Numbered from the stretch's first letter, positions 34,765 to 44,161 are shown. The stretch is DNA of 64,000 nt from Methanolinea_A sp964431125 (GCA_964431125.1 CAYSII010000001.1:124001-188000), one strand, 5' to 3'. Translations and numbers: made by a program. Notes: generated by a model from the sequence alone, not told the origin.

Positions 34765-35379
34765 TCCGGGAGTCTTTCTCCACGTAAGGAGAAACGGAAC
34801 CAGCATAATGACCGCAATGATTATCCAGAAATTGGCAAAAATATAGAGGAGATCCTCCCTCTCCTCCTCGTAAAACCTGATTTCAGCGATCCGTGTCGCG
34901 TTCCAGGATATGTGCATGCCTCCCTCAGAAAGTTCCGAGATTCTTGCCCCACTGCTGACCATTCCGAGGGCAGGGTTCCGGACATCGAAACCGGGAGGAA
35001 TGACAACACTTACCTGGTGGGGACGATCGAAGACTGCAACGAAATGATTGTCCCGGACGGGCCCCTGGAACGCAAGGGTATAGTTGCCCCTTTGGAATTC
35101 AATTGCATTCTCCCTCTTCCAGGAAAACATGCAGGGTGAACAATTCCCGGACAATACCACGTCCGAAACCTTCAGGGGTACCCTTTCGCCGAGGAGGCCC
35201 GCCTCGTAAAACTCGTAACCGGCTGCGTCAACAAGCTCTAACGTTGCAGAAAAAGCAGATCCGTTCGAAAGGATCCTGTATTCAGCCCGGCTGGCACCAG
35301 CGGGCAGGATCAGGAGCAGGACTGCAATGCAGAGAGCAACGAGGGTAAGTCCGCATCGATCTCCAGAGGTGCGGCGCAT
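34756..35379 (-). CDS. Membrane-anchored protein of unknown function
   Basis: 207 residues: an N-terminal signal peptide (CGLTLVALCIAVLLLILPAGA), an outside domain of about 140 residues rich in beta strands (including CSPC), and one C-terminal helix (FANFWIIIAVIMLVPFLLTW) with a short basic tail. It might belong to DUF5803, but I am not sure. The chosen start lies 70 bp inside thrC, so it is probably co-transcribed with it. Confidence 0.65.
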   Translation of the reverse strand: MRRTSGDRCGLTLVALCIAVLLLILPAGASRAEYRILSNGSAFSATLELVDAAGYEFYEAGLLGERVPLKVSDVVLSGNCSPCMFSWKRENAIEFQRGNYTLAFQGPVRDNHFVAVFDRPHQVSVVIPPGFDVRNPALGMVSSGARISELSEGGMHISWNATRIAEIRFYEEEREDLLYIFANFWIIIAVIMLVPFLLTWRKTPGSR

Positions 35380-36527
35380 TGCCTGATCACCGTCTCCGGG
35401 TCCTTGAGGAGGTGCCCGGTCACCACGCACACGATCGTCTCGTTCCTGTCGATAACACCGTTCTCGACGAGTTTTTTCACTCCTGCAACCGAGGCTGCGG
35501 AGGCGGGTTCCACCCCGATCCCCTCTTTTCGCGCAAGGTCCCGCTGCATCGCGAGGATCTCGGCGTCGGTTACAGTCTCCGCGCAGCCTCCCGTCTTCCG
35601 GATGGCGGCAAGGGCTTTCTCGGCATTGACCGGTGCCCCGATCCGGATTGCAGTTGCAACCGTCTCGGGGTGCGGTTCCGGCACCACCTCGGGGAGTCCC
35701 TCGCGGATGGCCCGGACGATGGGCGCAGAACCCGCAGCCTGGATTCCGGTCATCATGGGCATTCCTTCCATGAGCCCAAGCTGGGCGAGTTCGACGAACC
35801 CCTTGTACACTGCAGAGATGTTGCCGGCATTTCCGACCGGGAGGACCATCCTGTCAGGCGTTTCTCCCAGCTGATCGAGTGTCTCGAATCCAATTGTCTT
35901 CTGCCCCTCGAGCCGGAACGGGTTCACCGAGTTGAGGAGGTAGAGACCGTGGGAGAGGCAGAGTTCATGGACCATCTCGAGTGCCCGGTCGAAGTTCCCC
36001 CGGATCGAGAGTACCCGTGCACCATGCATGAGTGCCTGGGCGACCTTTCCGAGTGCGACTTTTCCCGCTGGCAGGAGGACAACTGCAGGAATCCCGGCAC
36101 GGGCCGCGTATGCTGCAAGACTCGCAGAAGTGTTCCCGGTGCTCGCACAGGCAACAGATGTCTTTTTGAGCTGGAGTGCCATGCTCACTCCGACTGTCAT
36201 CCCCCGGTCCTTGAAGGATCCCGTGGGGTTCATCCCCTCGTGCTTTGCATAGAGCTTCCGGACACCAATCTCATCGCCGATACGGGAGAGATGGTAGAGG
36301 GGAGTCCCGCCTTCCTGCAGGGAAACAGGCTCAATCGAGACGGGAAGGAGCTCGCGGTATCTCCAGACGGAAAGAGGTCTTGACTCCCAGGTCGATCTCG
36401 CAATGGTGACTGAATTGAGATCGTACTCGACTGCAAGCAGATGGCCGCAGCGGGAACAGGTGTAAATCACCTCGTCGGGGGGATAACGGGTACTGCACCC
36501 GACGCATACCAGGCGATACATGTGCAT
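35310..36527 (-). CDS. thrC: Threonine synthase
   Basis: PLP enzyme converting O-phosphohomoserine to threonine. 405 residues with an N-terminal zinc ribbon (C8, C11, C24, C27), the PLP lysine K106 in PTGSFKDRG, and STGNTSASLAAYAARAG. ATG 36527 or 36521 are both possible. A TATA-like CTTATTTAC at 36547-36555 puts the transcription start almost on the ATG, so the mRNA may be leaderless. Confidence 0.93.
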   Translation of the reverse strand: MHMYRLVCVGCSTRYPPDEVIYTCSRCGHLLAVEYDLNSVTIARSTWESRPLSVWRYRELLPVSIEPVSLQEGGTPLYHLSRIGDEIGVRKLYAKHEGMNPTGSFKDRGMTVGVSMALQLKKTSVACASTGNTSASLAAYAARAGIPAVVLLPAGKVALGKVAQALMHGARVLSIRGNFDRALEMVHELCLSHGLYLLNSVNPFRLEGQKTIGFETLDQLGETPDRMVLPVGNAGNISAVYKGFVELAQLGLMEGMPMMTGIQAAGSAPIVRAIREGLPEVVPEPHPETVATAIRIGAPVNAEKALAAIRKTGGCAETVTDAEILAMQRDLARKEGIGVEPASAASVAGVKKLVENGVIDRNETIVCVVTGHLLKDPETVIRQCAAPLEIDADLPSLLSALQSCS

Positions 36528-36614
36528 TAAATATCGTGCTCAAAGTGTAAATAAGAGGTGGGCGGGTTTATGGAATATCCTGTGTCCGTTTTCAGCCGCC
36601 CCCCCCCGGTTAAA

Positions 36615-37406
36615 TCACGGTTGCTGCGTACCCGGTTTGGGAAGATCCGGATGCCGGTCTTTCCGGACCGGGAGTGCAGAGCGGACTCTCGCGATGAAGT
36701 CCCTGCTCAAATTGCAGGAGTAGACCCCTTCATCCTGCCCGGCCGAGAACAGGGGTGCTCCGGTCGGATCAGCAACCAGGGTCCCGCCCTCGTAGGAATC
36801 GACAGGTGTTTTCCCTGTCGTATTGATACCGGCAACGTAGATCTGGTATTCAAGGGCACGGGCCCGGATAAAGAGTTCCCAGTGAGAGAGGCGGGAAGCC
36901 GGCCAGGAAGCCGGTACAAGGACTGCATCCACACCTGCCTCCGCGTAGAGTGCAAAGAGCGATGCAAAACGGATGTCGTAGCATATGGCGATTCCAAACA
37001 GCATCCCTGCCAGAGGAAAAGTCGCAATCGTGCTCCCCCTCTGGAAGAATCGGTCCTCGCCTGCCGGTGAGAAGAGGTGACACTTGGAATATTCCGCGAG
37101 AATTTTTCCCTCCGGTGAGATGACCACGCAGGTGTTCTCCGGCCGGGGCTTCGATGCCTTTCTTAAGGAACCAAGCACCGCAATGGAATAATCCCTGGCA
37201 AGGGTCGCCAGCTGCGTAACGAGGGGGCCGTCGATGCTCTGGACGTGTCTTTGGGATGTCGGATTCCACCCTGTCGCAAACTGTTCGGGAAAGCAGACAA
37301 TGTCCCCCCCTTCCCGCGACGCCCGGGCTATACAGTTTTCAGCACGGGCAAGGGTTGCATCAGGGTCTTCCCAGCAGCTCCTGATCTGGGCGCAGCAGAG
37401 CTTCAT
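36615..37406 (-). CDS. Carbon-nitrogen hydrolase (nitrilase superfamily)
   Basis: 263 residues with the catalytic triad Glu41 (FPEQF), Lys108 (YSKCHLF) and Cys142 (AICYDIRF). The pattern is closest to omega-amidase/Nit2-like branches, but the substrate cannot be told from sequence. ATG 37406 begins the typical MKLCCAQI; a longer frame upstream is not protein-like. Confidence 0.88.
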   Translation of the reverse strand: MKLCCAQIRSCWEDPDATLARAENCIARASREGGDIVCFPEQFATGWNPTSQRHVQSIDGPLVTQLATLARDYSIAVLGSLRKASKPRPENTCVVISPEGKILAEYSKCHLFSPAGEDRFFQRGSTIATFPLAGMLFGIAICYDIRFASLFALYAEAGVDAVLVPASWPASRLSHWELFIRARALEYQIYVAGINTTGKTPVDSYEGGTLVADPTGAPLFSAGQDEGVYSCNLSRDFIARVRSALPVRKDRHPDLPKPGTQQP

Positions 37407-37555
37407 ACCTCTTGAACTGGAGACGCGAAATGCTATGAGGTTTCCCGATCGTGCAGGGAACTGTTCACCGTCCATCCATGCCTTTCTGCCACGACAGGGA
37501 GTGTGCCGGAAACCGATGCGGTGCAATAGCAAAAATCACGTCAGTCAGGAAAATT

Positions 37556-37579
37556 GAGAAAATTAAAAAAAAAGGAATT
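37556..37579 (-). terminator. Oligo-T terminator after ndk
   Basis: Directly after the ndk stop the minus strand carries a run of nine T (37565-37573) followed by TAATTTTCTC, a typical archaeal terminator for the ribosomal-ndk operon. Confidence 0.6.
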
Positions 37580-38029
37580 TTATTCGTAGAGCGAGGGCTC
37601 GTCGACCCTCCTGTAACCGACGATCTCGTCGGGCGAGAAGTGGAGGGATATCTCGCGTGCTGCGCTGGCAGGGGAATCGGAAGCATGGATGACGTTCCTT
37701 CCCGTGTCGAGAGCCAGGTCACCGCGGATTGTTCCGGGAGATGCCTCTGCAGGGTTCGTCGATCCGATCATCCGGCGGACGATGGTGACAGCATCCCTGC
37801 CCTCCCAGACCATCAGGAGACAGGGACCGCTCTCGATGTAATGGCGCAGCGAGGGGAAAAATGGTTTCTCGATATGTTCCCTGTACTGCTCGAGGATCCT
37901 CTTTTCAGGGACCCTCTCGAACCGTGCCGCCACAAGCTTGAGGCCCTTCTGTTCGAACCTCCGGATGACCTCCCCGATCAGCCCCCGGGCTACCCCGTCA
38001 GGCTTGACCATCACGAACGTGCGGTCCAA
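37580..38029 (-). CDS. ndk: Nucleoside diphosphate kinase
   Basis: 149 residues; the phospho-histidine is His115 in NVIHASDS, and the N-terminal MVKPDGVARGLIGE is characteristic. Balances NTP pools. It is the last gene of the L7Ae-S28e-L24e-ndk operon, 6 bp after L24e, and is followed by an oligo-T terminator. Confidence 0.96.
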   Translation of the reverse strand: MDRTFVMVKPDGVARGLIGEVIRRFEQKGLKLVAARFERVPEKRILEQYREHIEKPFFPSLRHYIESGPCLLMVWEGRDAVTIVRRMIGSTNPAEASPGTIRGDLALDTGRNVIHASDSPASAAREISLHFSPDEIVGYRRVDEPSLYE

Positions 38030-38035
38030 AGATGT

Positions 38036-38227
38036 TCACTCCTTTCCCGCAGCCTTCAGCCCTGCCTGTGTCCAGGGCACTCTCCTGGGTACCCTTCCGA
38101 GGCGGAAGTTGTTCTGGCACTTTGTGCTGCAGAAATAAAAGACAGAACCGTCCTTCCGGACGAACATCTTGCCGGTCCCGGGTTCGATTGGGTCCCCGCA
38201 GAAACTGCAGTTCCTCTGTTCCACCAT
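38036..38227 (-). CDS. rpl24e: Ribosomal protein L24e
   Basis: 63 residues from MVEQRNCSFCG; zinc-binding C-x2-C (CSFC) and later CSTKC. The ATG at 38227 is chosen over an in-frame GTG at 38239 because family members begin here and GGTGA precedes it. Confidence 0.95.
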   Translation of the reverse strand: MVEQRNCSFCGDPIEPGTGKMFVRKDGSVFYFCSTKCQNNFRLGRVPRRVPWTQAGLKAAGKE

Positions 38228-38235
38228 GGATACGT

Positions 38236-38445
38236 TCACCGCCTCGAGAGCTTCTTGGCCTCGCGCTCGGTCTCAAGGAGCATCAGGATGTCACCTTCGC
38301 GAATGGGACCGACCGTATTCCGGGTGATGATCCGTCCCTTGTTGGGCCCGTCGAGAATCCTGCACTTAACCTGCATGGCCTCTCCATGCATCCCCGTGGA
38401 GCCGATAACCTCAATCACCTCGGCAGGTGTTCCTTCATCAGCCAT
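38236..38445 (-). CDS. rps28e: Ribosomal protein S28e
   Basis: 69 residues, full length for the family, with VIGSTGMHGEAMQVKCRIL and the C-terminal ETEREAKKL. Between L7Ae and L24e in the usual archaeal order. Confidence 0.96.
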   Translation of the reverse strand: MADEGTPAEVIEVIGSTGMHGEAMQVKCRILDGPNKGRIITRNTVGPIREGDILMLLETEREAKKLSRR

Positions 38446-38452
38446 TGTCCTT

Positions 38453-38821
38453 TCACGCTCTCAGTTCGCTGACCTGCTTGACGATCTCGTCAACCAGTTC
38501 CTTTGCCTTTCCCGGCTTGACAATGGCTGCAGCAGCAGATCCCACGTCAAGCCCGCTGGCTGTCCCGATGTCGTTTTGCTTGTTGATGAAGAGGAAGGGG
38601 ATCTTCTTCTCTTCGCAGAGAGGGGGAAGGTGCATAACGATCTCTTCAGGCTCCACATCGGCCCCGATCAGAACGAGTGCCGCAATGCTCCTTTCAATGG
38701 CCTTGGTAGCCTCGTTCGAACCCTTCTTAATCTTCCCTGTCTCCCGAGCTATCTCCAGAGCTTCAAGTGCTTTATTCTGGATCTCTTCAGAAACCTGAAA
38801 TTTCACATACGACTTTGCCAT
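38453..38821 (-). CDS. rpl7ae: Ribosomal protein L7Ae
   Basis: 122 residues. Binds kink-turn RNA in the ribosome, in box C/D and H/ACA RNPs and in RNase P. The RNA-binding region GSNEATKAIERSIAALVLIGADVEP is clear. It has a GGTGA ribosome site and a leader of about 70 nt containing box C- and box D-like sequences (separate entry). Confidence 0.96.
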   Translation of the reverse strand: MAKSYVKFQVSEEIQNKALEALEIARETGKIKKGSNEATKAIERSIAALVLIGADVEPEEIVMHLPPLCEEKKIPFLFINKQNDIGTASGLDVGSAAAAIVKPGKAKELVDEIVKQVSELRA

Positions 38822-38855
38822 AACTCACCTCATTCAGGAGTTGCGTAGTTCTCCC

Positions 38856-38880
38856 TCATCACTCATCAGTCAGTATCGAC
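38856..38880 (-). promoter_or_regulatory. Candidate kink-turn in the rpl7ae leader
   Basis: The minus-strand leader contains CUGA (38873-38870) followed by CUGAUGA and GUGAUGA (38869-38856), the elements of box D and box C that pair into a kink-turn, the RNA motif bound by L7Ae. Autoregulation of L7Ae through a leader kink-turn has been described in Sulfolobus. Here the sequence elements are seen; the fold is inferred. Confidence 0.4.
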
Positions 38881-38910
38881 GATGCAGCCATATCAATTCG
38901 ACAGATGCAG

Positions 38911-38920
38911 GCATAAATGT
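38911..38920 (-). promoter_or_regulatory. TATA-like box of the rpl7ae operon
   Basis: ACATTTATGC on the minus strand; transcription would begin near 38890, about 70 nt before the rpl7ae ATG. Confidence 0.4.
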
Positions 38921-38958
38921 TTGGAAGGCCTCACTTTCAGAGGTTTTTGGGGAGACAT

Positions 38959-41088
38959 TCAGTCAGCCAGAGCGTAGATCTGGACTCCGCCACGGTCATA
39001 GACCTGGATGAGGTCATCTCCTGGCACCCGGACGTGATACCTCTCCCTCTCGGGGTCACCCACGTAGATGTGGGTCATGCCGTACTGTCGCATGAGGCCG
39101 GCAGTCATGGAAGGATCCTCATACATAGTCCTCACGTCTGCCTGGCGGGTTCCATACCAGTGACCGGTGTTGCCGCGCCACATATATTCGTGGAAAGGCC
39201 ACCCGATCACGGTTGGTATTCCCGAAAAGGAAGAGACCCTCCCGAAATACGAGTAATCTCCTCCCTCGGCTTCGACCACGCCGTTTGCTCCCGGAAGTGA
39301 CCGGATAAAATCGATGGCACCGGCATCGCCCGGGTGGGCGGTCTCGAGGTATGCAAGGCCATCGAGTGTTCCTCCCCTGTAGGGAGGGTCGAGGGGTACC
39401 GCAAGAGGCGTGATAACCAGGATGATCGATACCGCTGCGATTGCCACCTTCTCTGCCCAGGCAGGGACATACCCACGGGGGACCCGTTTCGAGATCATGG
39501 ATGAGAGCATGGCAAGGGAGGAAGATCCCATCAGCAGCCATGCCGGGAGATACAGCTTGAAGACGGTGTTCATCCGGTAATAGGTCTCGCCCATGTTATC
39601 CTTCAAATAGAAAAATTCGCAGAGGATAACGATGCAGAGGCCGAGGATTGCAAGTATCCCGGTGGGTGTGCGCCTCCTTCCTGCAAGCAGGTAGACCAGG
39701 GGCACAAAGGCGATTGCAGCTGCAGGATACCCCGCGAGGGCAACAATCAAGGGAACAATGAGGAAGAGGGGTCTTTTCCCCATGTCCCGGGCGAGATAGA
39801 CCACCATGATGAGAATGAAAAACCCGTGCACGAGGAGGAAGTCTGCCGGCACCGTTGGTGTATGGACAAAGCCGGCTCCCTGGATGCCCATTGTCTCCAT
39901 CTGGAGGTAATAGGGAAGATAACAGATCACTGCAGAGAGCGGCACAATGAGAAGGAATGACCATGGTGCTTCGAAAACAATCCCAATCAATGCCTTCAAT
40001 CCCATCCACAACCGCACGCGCATGCGGGAGAGACCGGACAATGCGGTCTCAACCGGCCTTTTGAGGAGGAGGAGAGGTCTTTCCCGGGAGTCAGCCGGGG
40101 TGCACGGCCTCTTCGCCCCGGACCATATCACCAGTCCGGTGATGAGTGTGACCGGGCCATAGACAAGGACATCCCACGTATTCACTGGCGGCATCGATCC
40201 AAGAGACAGCCCGCAGACCAGGACGAGGAGTATTCTTCCCGGAATGTCCATATTCCTGAAGCGGAGGAGGGCGTAGACGAGCAGGAAGATGAGGAGAACC
40301 TGGTTGAAAATCCCGATGACGTGGGGGTGGACATCTCCCCACAGGAAAGAGAACAGGGGATATTCGTTGATGGTGTCGGGGATCGTACGGGTGCTGTCCC
40401 ACAGGATTGATCCGATGCCCTTTCCCTGGACGATCTGCCAGATAAAAGAAGGGTTCACGATAATGAGTGTTGCGGGTATCATCCATGGAAACCGGGGTGC
40501 TATCATCTTTCCCAGGGCATAGAGAACCACTGCAGATAGCCCAAAGACGGTCGGGAGTACGAGATTGAAGGCAACCTGCGATGGCACACCGGCTGTCATG
40601 CCGAGTGAGCCAAACATCCAGTAGCCGAGGTAATAATAGACATTGAGGTGGCCGGAAGAGAACCAGGGGTCGAGCGGTGGCACGACCGGGAGGCGCATGA
40701 CTGAGGCGAGAAATGCATGGTCCATGAACTTCTCGGCATACGAGATGCTGGGGTTTGTGAACCGGACGCTCAGCATCGAGGCAAAGAAGATGAGAAACGT
40801 TGCAGTATACTGCCACACGGGTTCAAGGAATTTCCGGCGATACTCGTTCCTGTATGCCGCAAGCAGGAACATTGCTCCAAAAGGGATGAGCGAAAAAAAG
40901 AGGGGCAGCCGCAGGAGTCCGCAGTACCATGTTATCAGGGTGAAGAGGAGAAGCGAGACAGGGAAGGCAACCGCGTAAGAATACTCGGAGAAGGTTCGCC
41001 TCAGGTATGGCCAGAGGGAGACCTGGAGGAAGAAGACGAGGAGGAGCCAGGAGAGAACGGACAGGATCTGGATGGAATAATCAACCAG
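38959..41088 (-). CDS. DUF2298 polytopic membrane protein
   Basis: Large multi-helix membrane protein of the archaeal DUF2298 (YYY) family, often found with glycosylation genes. The first ATG is at 40872 (637 residues), but the frame stays open for 72 more codons upstream and encodes two further hydrophobic helices (QILSVLSWLLLVFFLQVSLW and AVAFPVSLLLFTLITWY) that the family normally has. No ATG, GTG or TTG is in frame there; a CTG at 41088 follows GGGGGA at good spacing and overlaps the stop of the preceding gene. I give the longer form; the start is uncertain. The soluble end is exported (DVRTMYEDPSMTAGLMRQYG). Confidence 0.8.
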   Translation of the reverse strand: MVDYSIQILSVLSWLLLVFFLQVSLWPYLRRTFSEYSYAVAFPVSLLLFTLITWYCGLLRLPLFFSLIPFGAMFLLAAYRNEYRRKFLEPVWQYTATFLIFFASMLSVRFTNPSISYAEKFMDHAFLASVMRLPVVPPLDPWFSSGHLNVYYYLGYWMFGSLGMTAGVPSQVAFNLVLPTVFGLSAVVLYALGKMIAPRFPWMIPATLIIVNPSFIWQIVQGKGIGSILWDSTRTIPDTINEYPLFSFLWGDVHPHVIGIFNQVLLIFLLVYALLRFRNMDIPGRILLVLVCGLSLGSMPPVNTWDVLVYGPVTLITGLVIWSGAKRPCTPADSRERPLLLLKRPVETALSGLSRMRVRLWMGLKALIGIVFEAPWSFLLIVPLSAVICYLPYYLQMETMGIQGAGFVHTPTVPADFLLVHGFFILIMVVYLARDMGKRPLFLIVPLIVALAGYPAAAIAFVPLVYLLAGRRRTPTGILAILGLCIVILCEFFYLKDNMGETYYRMNTVFKLYLPAWLLMGSSSLAMLSSMISKRVPRGYVPAWAEKVAIAAVSIILVITPLAVPLDPPYRGGTLDGLAYLETAHPGDAGAIDFIRSLPGANGVVEAEGGDYSYFGRVSSFSGIPTVIGWPFHEYMWRGNTGHWYGTRQADVRTMYEDPSMTAGLMRQYGMTHIYVGDPERERYHVRVPGDDLIQVYDRGGVQIYALAD

Positions 41089-42046
41089 TCTTTATCCCCC
41101 CGAACCTGTCCTGAAATGCGTTCCTGATGCTGTCGATTACCCATCCGCCGAAGTAGTAGATGGAGATGATCCCCCCACCAAGCGTGATCAGGTTTTTGAC
41201 CAGGTGATCGATGACGGCAACCATGGCTGCCTCCGGTGCAGGAATTCCGGCGAGCGTGAGGGTGAGCGCCAGTGCAATCTCGTACGTCCCGACTCCTCCC
41301 GGTGTCAGGGGTATGGCCTTGACGAGGTTTCCTATCACGATGCCGAGGACGACGACTGCAAAAGATACCTCTATCTGGAACATCATCACCACGCAGATGC
41401 AGACGAGCACGTCCATGAGCCAGATCACGAGCGAACCCGTCGAGAGAAAGAATAGAGCACGGAAAGAGAGGGATGCCTCACGCACCTGCCCGATAATTGA
41501 TAAAATTACCCGCACCACGCGGTTCTTGGATGAGACCCTCCCGGCAAGGACAATGAAGAAAAAGAAGACGATTCCTGCAGCGATGGGGACGATTATGATC
41601 GTGTAGAACCACCCGGGGACATCGAGCACAAAGAGGAGCGAGACAGCTCCAAGAACAGCCACCATCAGGATATCGAAGACCCGTTCGACGACGAGCGAGG
41701 ACACACCCTGGGAGGCCGTGGCCCGGTACTCGTGGCGTAGAATGAATATCCTGACAAGATCTCCGAGGCGTGCAGGCACAATCAGGTTTGCCGTCTGGCT
41801 GACATATATGCATGCAGTGGAGAAACTGATCCCGGCTGGAATTCCAAGGCTCGAGAGGATACCTGCGTACCGGACTCCCCTCATCCACCATGCAGCAATG
41901 CAGATCCCCGAGGCGAGGACGAGGAAATACCACACGGCGTGTTCTGCGGCAACGAGGAGATCGTCCCATATCGTGTAGAGCATGAAGGCGACGATACCTA
42001 TCGCAAGAAGCGTCGAGACGAGGATGGTACTAGCTCTTTTCCACAT
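41081..42046 (-). CDS. Flippase-like membrane protein (UPF0104/LPG synthase TM family)
   Basis: About 321 residues from MWKRASTILVST with seven or eight membrane helices and family motifs ARLGDLVRIFILRHEY and TPGGVGTYEIALALTL. Members of this lysylphosphatidylglycerol synthase-like family without a soluble domain are linked to lipid-linked sugar transport (AglD-related). It overlaps the GT2 gene upstream by 17 bp and the DUF2298 gene downstream. Confidence 0.85.
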   Translation of the reverse strand: MWKRASTILVSTLLAIGIVAFMLYTIWDDLLVAAEHAVWYFLVLASGICIAAWWMRGVRYAGILSSLGIPAGISFSTACIYVSQTANLIVPARLGDLVRIFILRHEYRATASQGVSSLVVERVFDILMVAVLGAVSLLFVLDVPGWFYTIIIVPIAAGIVFFFFIVLAGRVSSKNRVVRVILSIIGQVREASLSFRALFFLSTGSLVIWLMDVLVCICVVMMFQIEVSFAVVVLGIVIGNLVKAIPLTPGGVGTYEIALALTLTLAGIPAPEAAMVAVIDHLVKNLITLGGGIISIYYFGGWVIDSIRNAFQDRFGGIKTG

Positions 42047-42755
42047 GCAACTGCCACCATAACCGGAGAATGGCCATCCCCATCTCCCAGACATCCTTTC
42101 GCCTCACGGTGGTCCCCCGTCCCTCTCTCCATCGCACGGGGAACTCCTTTACCGAATATCCTCTCCTCTGTGCCCGGACGAGAACCTCCGTGTCCCAGAA
42201 CCAGTGGGTGTCCCGGACCTCCGCGAGCAGGGGGAGCAGTCTCTCTCTGCGAAACGCCTTGAAACCACACTGGTGGTCATGGATCCGGGAACCAAGGATG
42301 GTCCGGACAAGGAAATTGTACCCCCTGCTTGCCACTTCACGGCTCTGGCTCCGTGCAATCGTGCTGCTTGGGAGAAGCCGTGAACCCGTCGCGATGTCAT
42401 GGCCTTCCCGGATGGCTCCGACCAGTTCGGGGAGGTGAACGAGGTCTGTTGCAAGGTCGACATCGTAGTAACAGAGGATATCTCCCCTCGCGACCGAAAA
42501 AGCCCGCGAAAGCGCTTTTCCCCTCCCGAGCCTCGTATCGCTGTGGAGGAGGCAGACACGACTGTCACGTTTTTCCCATTCTTTCACGAGGAGATCGCTC
42601 CCATCCGTGCTCCCGTCCTCGGCAACGATAATTTCATACGTTGATGCAAGAGGTTCAAGAGCTTCAAGGGAGAGGGGTATTGCCGATGCCAGGCTCTTCC
42701 TGTCGTTGTAGACAGGGATGACCACGGTGACAGAGTCGTTTTTTGTCACAGTCAT
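42030..42755 (-). CDS. Family 2 glycosyltransferase
   Basis: 241 residues with a GT-A fold: VTVVIPVYNDRKSL, EDGSTDGSD, and the metal motif YYDVDLATD, followed by HDHQCGFKAFRRE. It resembles dolichol-phosphate sugar transferases (DPG/DPM synthase), so it may load a sugar on dolichyl phosphate for protein glycosylation. Coupled to the FAD gene (ATGA) and overlapping the flippase gene. Confidence 0.88.
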   Translation of the reverse strand: MTVTKNDSVTVVIPVYNDRKSLASAIPLSLEALEPLASTYEIIVAEDGSTDGSDLLVKEWEKRDSRVCLLHSDTRLGRGKALSRAFSVARGDILCYYDVDLATDLVHLPELVGAIREGHDIATGSRLLPSSTIARSQSREVASRGYNFLVRTILGSRIHDHQCGFKAFRRERLLPLLAEVRDTHWFWDTEVLVRAQRRGYSVKEFPVRWREGRGTTVRRKDVWEMGMAILRLWWQLHVEKS

Positions 42756-43978
42756 TCTCCTGCATCATTCCTGACAAGGTCAGCGACCCTGAACCCTGCA
42801 GCAATCGCGCCATCCATGCTCCGTTCGGGATAGTTCGCTTCCGAGAACATCCCTGCAAAATAGAGACCGCTGGCCCTGTAGGGCACGATCTTCCGGATGT
42901 ACCCCGTTGTATAGAGCGGTCCCGCCCATGGTTCGACAGCCATCCTGTGCCAGTGGATGTCTCCCCGTGCTACCCCGAACTTCTGACAGAAATCCGAGAG
43001 CATCGTCTCGTCAGCCCGCGGGGGCAGTGGGCCATGGAAATACGAGGCAAGGTAGACCAGGTGCTCCCCGTAACGGTCCGGCGGAATGAAATTCGTATGA
43101 GAAATGACAGCACCGTACGGTGCCGGATCCCGTACGTTCAACCAGTAGACACCCCGGGCAACGTCCCTATCGAGGCCAAGGAGCATGCAGGCGGCCCCCT
43201 GGTAGGGGACAGGACAGGGTTCAGAGACAAATCCGGCGGGAAGCGCCTGGGGAGGGATCGTCGATATGACTGCATCGTACCTCTGGTTATTCACCCGCCA
43301 GCCCCAGCTCTCTTTCCTGATGTCGGTGACAGCGTCGCCGAGCCGGATGGTGCAATCCCGTCCCACCCGGTCAGATAATGCGTCGACCAGTGTAAAGAAA
43401 CCCCCTTTAAGATAACCGAGACGTTCTCCCGAAAGACCGCGGTTGGAACGGATTTTTATTCTGCTGACAAGCCATGCAGCAGAGATGCTATCCCTGAATT
43501 CCCCGAATTTGCTTGCCAGCAGCGGCTCGAAGAACGACCTGTAGGTTCGTTCACCAAGTTCCCTTTCTATGAACTCACGTGCAGTGACATCGTCGAGGGA
43601 TGCGGTATCCATCCATCGCGATTTGAGGGTGAGGATGCTGAGCTTTACCTTGTCCGAGAGCGAAAGAAAAGGATAGGCCAGAATCTCCTGCGGCGTCGTG
43701 AGGGGATAAACAGACCCATCTATAAAATAGCCTGAAGATCCCCGGAGCCATTCCAGTCTCTCCTGTATTCCAAGCATTTCCAGAAGGGAAAAGAGTCGCG
43801 TATCTCCTTCAAAACAGTGATGATAGAACGATTCGATATGCGTTTCCCCCACCTCGTACGAGGAGATGCATCCTCCGAGCTGGTGGCGTTTCTCATAGAG
43901 ATCGACCTCGTGGTCCCTCCCCAGGGACAGGGCTGCAGAAAGACCGGTCAGACCTCCCCCGATAATGCAGACCTTCAT
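42752..43978 (-). CDS. FAD-dependent oxidoreductase, amine oxidase/HemY-like
   Basis: 408 residues beginning with the dinucleotide fold KVCIIGGGLTGLSAALSLG and a second FAD segment AGMFSEANYPERSMDGAIAAG near the end. The family includes protoporphyrinogen oxidase-like and UDP-galactopyranose mutase-like flavoproteins; gene context (GT2, flippase) suggests sugar or polyprenyl modification. No clear ribosome site precedes ATG 43978. Confidence 0.8.
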   Translation of the reverse strand: MKVCIIGGGLTGLSAALSLGRDHEVDLYEKRHQLGGCISSYEVGETHIESFYHHCFEGDTRLFSLLEMLGIQERLEWLRGSSGYFIDGSVYPLTTPQEILAYPFLSLSDKVKLSILTLKSRWMDTASLDDVTAREFIERELGERTYRSFFEPLLASKFGEFRDSISAAWLVSRIKIRSNRGLSGERLGYLKGGFFTLVDALSDRVGRDCTIRLGDAVTDIRKESWGWRVNNQRYDAVISTIPPQALPAGFVSEPCPVPYQGAACMLLGLDRDVARGVYWLNVRDPAPYGAVISHTNFIPPDRYGEHLVYLASYFHGPLPPRADETMLSDFCQKFGVARGDIHWHRMAVEPWAGPLYTTGYIRKIVPYRASGLYFAGMFSEANYPERSMDGAIAAGFRVADLVRNDAGE

Positions 43979-44161
43979 GATCAGTTCAGGGTACTGATTG
44001 GAAAAGGGGGATGAAAAAGGCTCCGCAATAAAAATAGCCAGCAATTATCCGTTTTGCTATTGCTCTTTGATAAGGAAAGTATTTGAACTTACGAGAGAAA
44101 ACCATAATATTCAATGAAATGAAGAGTCCCTTCATATTTGACGGGCTGGTGTTTCGATTCC

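Noticed and set aside
37451..38848. 465-codon plus-strand frame across ndk and ribosomal genes
   Set aside because: Covers four certain genes in antisense; the product matches nothing.
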